From NCBI GenBank assembly GCA_001029295.1, contig LDXJ01000061.1, positions 1 to 64,000 of the forward strand: DNA of 64,000 nucleotides, written 5' to 3'. The stretch is from Peptococcaceae bacterium CEB3. GTDB taxonomy: Bacteria > Bacillota > Desulfitobacteriia > Desulfitobacteriales > Desulfitobacteriaceae. The stretch's first letter is position 1. Every line of letters begins with the position of its first letter. Below are positions 60,604 through 64,000 of the stretch, one piece after another. Position numbers and translations under genes: made by a program. The notes under the pieces are model-generated. The model worked only from the letters and a program-made list of their open reading frames with translations, was not told where the DNA came from and did not search any database.

Positions 60604-61428
60604 TTAAACCAGAGGACCGGGCCAAAGATTCAACTGCGCCCGACTCGGCAAAAGTCCCTGTTCGAAACATAGAGCATAGTATCTCTCCAAACCGGCAATA
60701 ATCTCTTCGTCCAAAGTGTAATGGAACTGGGCAAAATAATCAAACCAAAAATCCGCAGCCCCGCCCAGCATCTCCACGCAGCTTTGAACGACAGCGGACA
60801 TATCACTTAAAGCTTGTTGCTTAGCCCGGAGGAGAAGTCTGTGCACCTCAACGATCTCCCGCGGGCGCTTGAGAATCAGATCCCGCGGATAGGCCCAGAC
60901 CGCAAAAGACATAGCGCATCCTGTCCATTTCCGCCACTCTTCACCCAGATCAAAGATGTGGCAAGCCGGTTGTTTCAAGGCCTCCTCCAAGGCCATATCC
61001 GCGATGAGCAAGGCCGCGTCCGCCCGGGCAAACATCTCCTCCAACCCGCCTGCCATGGCCTCATAAAAGGGCCTGACCCCGTAAAACCGTTCCAGGAGGA
61101 TTTTGGTCAAGTTAACCGAAGTCGCCGAATTCACGGTCAAAGCGACTCGTTTCCCGTCCAGCGCCTCCAGCGGCACTTTGGAAAAGAGTAAAATGGAACC
61201 GACCCTGCCTTTGGTTGAAACAGACAACCCCGGCAAGATCGCGTAGTCACGCCAGTGCTGCCCGTAAGAAAAACTACTGATCGGCGCCAAGTCAATACGG
61301 CCGTCCCTGAGCATGGCATTATGCCCGGCCGGCTCAGCCGTAACCCATGCCAGCAGAGGATGGTTACGCGGTAAATAGTAAAACATAGGTAACATATTCG
61401 TATTGGGATTATGTCCGACGCGAATCAT
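60604..61428 (-). CDS. mqnA: Chorismate dehydratase of the futalosine menaquinone pathway
   Basis: The 274-residue protein is of the MqnA/MqnD periplasmic-binding-like enzyme family: RVGHNPNTNMLPMFYYL, GRIDLAPISSFSYGQHW, LFSKVPLEALDGKRVALTVN then SATSVNLTKILL, and DLGEEWRKWTGCAMSFAVWA. It fits MqnA (chorismate to 3-enolpyruvylbenzoate) better than MqnD by the opening motif. The ATG at 61428 has AAGGTG upstream. It implies menaquinone-based respiration. The other mqn genes are not in the window. Confidence 0.8.
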   Translation of the reverse strand: MIRVGHNPNTNMLPMFYYLPRNHPLLAWVTAEPAGHNAMLRDGRIDLAPISSFSYGQHWRDYAILPGLSVSTKGRVGSILLFSKVPLEALDGKRVALTVNSATSVNLTKILLERFYGVRPFYEAMAGGLEEMFARADAALLIADMALEEALKQPACHIFDLGEEWRKWTGCAMSFAVWAYPRDLILKRPREIVEVHRLLLRAKQQALSDMSAVVQSCVEMLGGAADFWFDYFAQFHYTLDEEIIAGLERYYALCFEQGLLPSRAQLNLWPGPLV

Positions 61429-61435
61429 TCTTACA

Positions 61436-61500
61436 CCTTCATCTAATATCTGACATCTAATATCCGACAAAATCTATTTTATATCCGACAAAGTCTATTT
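61436..61500. repeat. Short tandem duplications between mqnA and a HAD gene
   Basis: On the minus strand a 14-bp unit GTCGGATATTAGAT / GTCAGATATTAGAT is repeated, preceded by two TTTGTCGGATAT units. It fills nearly the whole gap between the two divergent genes. Confidence 0.75.
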
Positions 61501-61520
61501 CGAAACCGCGGGAGGAGAAA

Positions 61521-62237
61521 ATGTCCCAGCCATTTGACCAAATACGGGTGATCTTTTTTGACCTTGATGACACCTTGTGGGATCACCGCCGTAACCAAGA
61601 AGCCGCTCTGGCCGTCGTCCACCGTGAACTGAGACTGCCGGGGGACTTCTCGGAATTTCACCGGATTTATCACCGGGAAAATGAAAAGGCCTGGGCCAAA
61701 TACCGTTCGGGCGAATTCGATGCCAAAAGCGTCCGTTTCCAGCGCTATTACCGCACTCTGTTGCATTTCGGCCTGGACGATCCCGCTTTCGCCCGGGAAG
61801 CCGACCGTCTGTACCGGGACATCTATCCGCGTCAGCCTCATCTTCGGGCAGGGGCACATGAGACCCTGACCTTGCTCAGCCAATCTTACCCGCTCGGCCT
61901 CATTACCAATGGGTTTTGCGCTTCCCAGAACACCAAGCTGGAGACGACCGGTCTGAAGGGTTATTTCCGTTATCTTGTATTCTCGGAAAGTGCCGGTTCG
62001 CCCAAACCCCAGCCTGAGATTTTTCACTATGCTCTGAGCCTGGCGGGCTGCCGGGCCGATGAAGCCGTTTACATCGGCGACGATCCGGTAAATGACGTTC
62101 GGGCCGCCCAGGTCTTGGGCTGGCGCACCATCTTCTACAATCCGGCGGATGAGCGGCAGGCTTGTTTTTCCGCGCCGCCGGACGCTGTCGTCAGGCATTT
62201 AAGAGAAATTGCCCGCCTACTGCCGGATTTCACTTGA
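61521..62237 (+). CDS. HAD-superfamily hydrolase (YjjG-like)
   Basis: The 238-residue phosphatase has motif I VIFFDLDDTLWDHRRNQEAA, motif II GLITNGF, the Lys of SAGSPKPQPEIF and motif IV YIGDDPVNDVRAAQVLGWRT. The layout is that of YjjG-type pyrimidine 5'-nucleotidases. GGGAGGAG lies seven bases before the ATG. The stop overlaps that of the convergent fumarylacetoacetate-hydrolase-family gene. Confidence 0.9.
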   Translation: MSQPFDQIRVIFFDLDDTLWDHRRNQEAALAVVHRELRLPGDFSEFHRIYHRENEKAWAKYRSGEFDAKSVRFQRYYRTLLHFGLDDPAFAREADRLYRDIYPRQPHLRAGAHETLTLLSQSYPLGLITNGFCASQNTKLETTGLKGYFRYLVFSESAGSPKPQPEIFHYALSLAGCRADEAVYIGDDPVNDVRAAQVLGWRTIFYNPADERQACFSAPPDAVVRHLREIARLLPDFT

Positions 62238-62985
62238 CCCGGTTCCGCAGCTCACCGATCCCCTCGATTTGAACGATCACCTGATCGCCTGAACGCATGG
62301 GACCGACCCCTTCCGGCGTACCGGTCATAACAATATCTCCCGGGCTCAGCGTCATGACCTGGGAAATAAAGCTCAGCAGTTTGGGCAGGGGATTGAGAAA
62401 GTGTCGCGTATTAGAGGACTGCTTGACTTCTCCGTTGAGTAGGGTCCGAATCGCGGCCGCCTTCGGATCAAAATCCGTGACCACCCAGGGACCGATGGGG
62501 CAGAAGGTGTCAAAAGATTTGGCCCGAGTCCACTGCCCGTCTTTTTGCTGCAAATCGCGGGCGGTCACATCGTTTCCGCAGGTATACCCGAAAACGGCCG
62601 CCATAGCCTCTTCTTCCGCAGCCTTGCTCACTTTCCTGCCCATGACCACGACGAGTTCCCCCTCGTAATCCACCCGTCGGCTCATAGCCGGACGCTCAAT
62701 CTCGCCTTCCGGGTTCAGCAGGGCCGAAGGCGGCTTCAAGAAAAGCACCGGGTCTTCCGGAAGATCGTGGTTCATCTCCCGCGCATGCTGAGCGTAATTC
62801 ACACCCACGCACACCACTTTGCCGGGCACTACCGGAGCCAAGAGAGAAACCCTGTCCAGGGCCGTAACTTCACCATTCGGCTTGCTGCTCGGGTCAAGGA
62901 AAGGCCCGTTCAAAACCCGGATTTGATCCCCCGCCACCACTCCGTATTTCACCTGTTCTTCCTGCCAAAAGCGCACATACTTCAC
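62230..62985 (-). CDS. Fumarylacetoacetate hydrolase-family protein
   Basis: The 251-residue protein has VVCVGVNYAQHAREMNHDLP, PVLFLKPPSALLNPEGEIER, RVDYEGELVVVMGR (metal-binding E-x-E), VFGYTCGNDVTARDLQ, KSFDTFCPIGPWVV and PGDIVMTGTPEGVGPM. Members hydrolyse or decarboxylate 2-oxo acids (FAH, HpcE, FahD1 types). The GTG at 62985 gives the usual VKYVRFWQEEQVKYG start; a longer frame to 63087 has no better site. Confidence 0.9.
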   Translation of the reverse strand: MKYVRFWQEEQVKYGVVAGDQIRVLNGPFLDPSSKPNGEVTALDRVSLLAPVVPGKVVCVGVNYAQHAREMNHDLPEDPVLFLKPPSALLNPEGEIERPAMSRRVDYEGELVVVMGRKVSKAAEEEAMAAVFGYTCGNDVTARDLQQKDGQWTRAKSFDTFCPIGPWVVTDFDPKAAAIRTLLNGEVKQSSNTRHFLNPLPKLLSFISQVMTLSPGDIVMTGTPEGVGPMRSGDQVIVQIEGIGELRNRVK

Positions 62986-63061
62986 GACATCATTCCATCC
63001 CTTCTGCACATTTTGCAACCAGCCTACCCAAGAAAAGAAAACTCTTAAAGAGGCGATCATC

Positions 63062-63721
63062 ATCAAAAACCCGTCAGAGGTAGCCACAATTCTGGAACTT
63101 CTTGGTCAAGCCTATCCCCAAGCACATTGCGAACTAAACTTTACCACTCCGTTCGAACTCCTGTTGGCGACAGTGCTGAGCGCTCAGTCAACCGATCAAA
63201 GAGTCAATAAGGTGACGGCAAGGCTCTTCGCCCAATATCGGTCTCCCGCAGAATTTCTGCGCTTGAGCCAGGCGGACTTGGAGACGGAAATCAAAGAAAT
63301 TGGCCTCTTCCGCAGCAAAGCCAAGAATATTTTAGCGGCCTGCCGGGTCTTGGAGGAAGAATTCGGCGGAGACGTTCCCCGCACTTTGTCCGAACTTACG
63401 ACCTTGCCCGGCGTCGGACGGAAAACCGCCAAGGTCGTACTCAGTAATGCTTTCGGCATACCCGCTTTGGCCGTCGATACCCACGTTTTCAGAGTGGCGA
63501 ACCGTCTGGGCCTGGCCCACTCGACCCGGGTCGAAGAGGTGGAGCGGCAGCTTGAGGATGTGATCCCGCGCGAAGAATGGATCCGGACGCATCACCGGCT
63601 GATCTGGCACGGCCGGCGCCGCTGCGGCGCGCGCAAACCGGCTTGCGAAAGTTGCACCCTGCGGGCTCACTGTGAATATTTCTATGACGCAACAGGTGCT
63701 ATAATATTAAAGGTTAATTAA
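63062..63721 (+). CDS. nth: Endonuclease III, DNA glycosylase/AP lyase (start codon unclear)
   Basis: The 219-residue repair enzyme removes oxidised pyrimidines. It has ILELLGQAYPQAHCELNFTT followed by PFELLLATVLSAQSTD, the helix-hairpin-helix LPGVGRKTAKVVLSNAFG with the catalytic Lys, VDTHVFRVANRLGL with the catalytic Asp, and the C-terminal 4Fe-4S ligands CGARKPACESCTLRAHC. The first in-frame ATG/GTG/TTG is a TTG at 63164, inside the fold. An ATC at 63062 lies eight bases after AAGAGG; a CTG at 63092 with AGAGG 11 bases upstream is the alternative. Confidence 0.9.
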   Translation: MKNPSEVATILELLGQAYPQAHCELNFTTPFELLLATVLSAQSTDQRVNKVTARLFAQYRSPAEFLRLSQADLETEIKEIGLFRSKAKNILAACRVLEEEFGGDVPRTLSELTTLPGVGRKTAKVVLSNAFGIPALAVDTHVFRVANRLGLAHSTRVEEVERQLEDVIPREEWIRTHHRLIWHGRRRCGARKPACESCTLRAHCEYFYDATGAIILKVN

Positions 63722-63753
63722 TTACCCGGAAGGGTAACAAAGGGGCAACCGCC

Positions 63754-64000
63754 ATGGTCCTGACTCTTATCACTGTTTGTCTGGCCGGTTTTCTGGCCGC
63801 TACCGTCGACGCCATCGCCGGTGGTGGCGGACTGATCAGCCTGCCGGCACTTTTGCTGGTTGGCATACCGCCGCAACTGGCCTTGGGCACCAATAAATTC
63901 GCGTCCACGACCGCTTCTTTCAACAGTTCCTTTACATACTCGCGTTCGGGCAAAGTCTACTTTCCCTTGGTTAAACGACAAGTTTTTTTTACGTTCCTTG
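63754..64000 (+). CDS. TauE/SafE (TSUP)-family permease, N-terminal part
   Basis: The first 82 residues are visible: a hydrophobic segment with FLAATVDAIAGGGGLISLPA, LLLVGIPPQLALGTNKFAS and TTASFNSSFTY, which are the family's opening motifs. AAAGGGG lies eight bases before the ATG. The gene continues past the window. Family members export sulfite or sulfonate-type anions; the substrate is unknown here. Confidence 0.9.
   Translation, partial: MVLTLITVCLAGFLAATVDAIAGGGGLISLPALLLVGIPPQLALGTNKFASTTASFNSSFTYSRSGKVYFPLVKRQVFFTFL

Overview
The window reads as chromosomal DNA of an anaerobic, probably spore-forming Firmicute of the Peptococcaceae/Desulfitobacterium type. This is inferred from gene content: an aldehyde:ferredoxin oxidoreductase locus with a sigma-54 enhancer-binding protein, tungstate/molybdate ABC uptake, MqnA of the futalosine menaquinone route, AMP-forming acyl-CoA synthetases, and strong AGGAGG-type ribosome binding sites. 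The exact genus cannot be fixed from the sequence. No rRNA, tRNA or CRISPR array was seen.

Region 1 (1-22.8 kb) is an accessory/defence island, visibly more AT-rich in its genes than the rest. It holds the end of a DUF4338 (DruA-type) gene; a broken three-gene cassette (truncated nuclease-like gene, HEPN-like gene, C-terminal piece of an adenine methylase); a zinc-ribbon protein; an Mrr-like nuclease with membrane segments; a protein whose N-terminus matches the proteasome-type Ntn-hydrolase active site; a PIN-membrane-winged-helix protein; a complete type I restriction-modification operon (hsdM-hsdS-hsdR); a membrane protein pair (DUF4064-like, DUF4352-like); a DUF3010-like/Ser-Thr kinase/AlbA_2 cassette whose last gene is broken by one stop codon; and a GNAT acetyltransferase. 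The gaps between these modules carry two families of long imperfect repeats: family 1 in five copies of different length and family 2 in two copies. They look like the scars along which the modules were assembled and decayed.

Region 2 (22.9-35.7 kb) is a tungsten/molybdenum aldehyde oxidoreductase locus. A sigma-54 activator gene leads a minus-strand run: moaD, a thiF/moeB-like gene, moeA, a moeA-PBP fusion, then wtpA, wtpB and wtpC. The aor gene is divergent and has a near-perfect -24/-12 promoter. Uptake, cofactor assembly and the cofactor-using enzyme are thus encoded together.

Region 3 (35.7-64 kb) is ordinary metabolism: a YbjQ protein, an ABC-2 exporter, a sugar-type ABC importer operon with its own GntR/HutC regulator and an inositol-monophosphatase-like enzyme, a CYTH phosphatase-like protein, an orphan antitoxin with a perfect palindromic operator, thiD, an acetate group (SatP-like carrier, acetyl-CoA synthetase, a second acyl-CoA synthetase, IclR regulator), pheA, thrC, a uridine-kinase-like gene, mqnA, a fumarylacetoacetate-hydrolase-family gene, nth and the start of a TSUP permease gene.

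Two traits run across regions 2 and 3. Short imperfect tandem duplications (12-24 bp units) recur in front of genes and inside tolerant coding stretches. Three genes (the ugpC-like gene, thiD, nth) have conserved N-termini but no ATG, GTG or TTG at the expected start.
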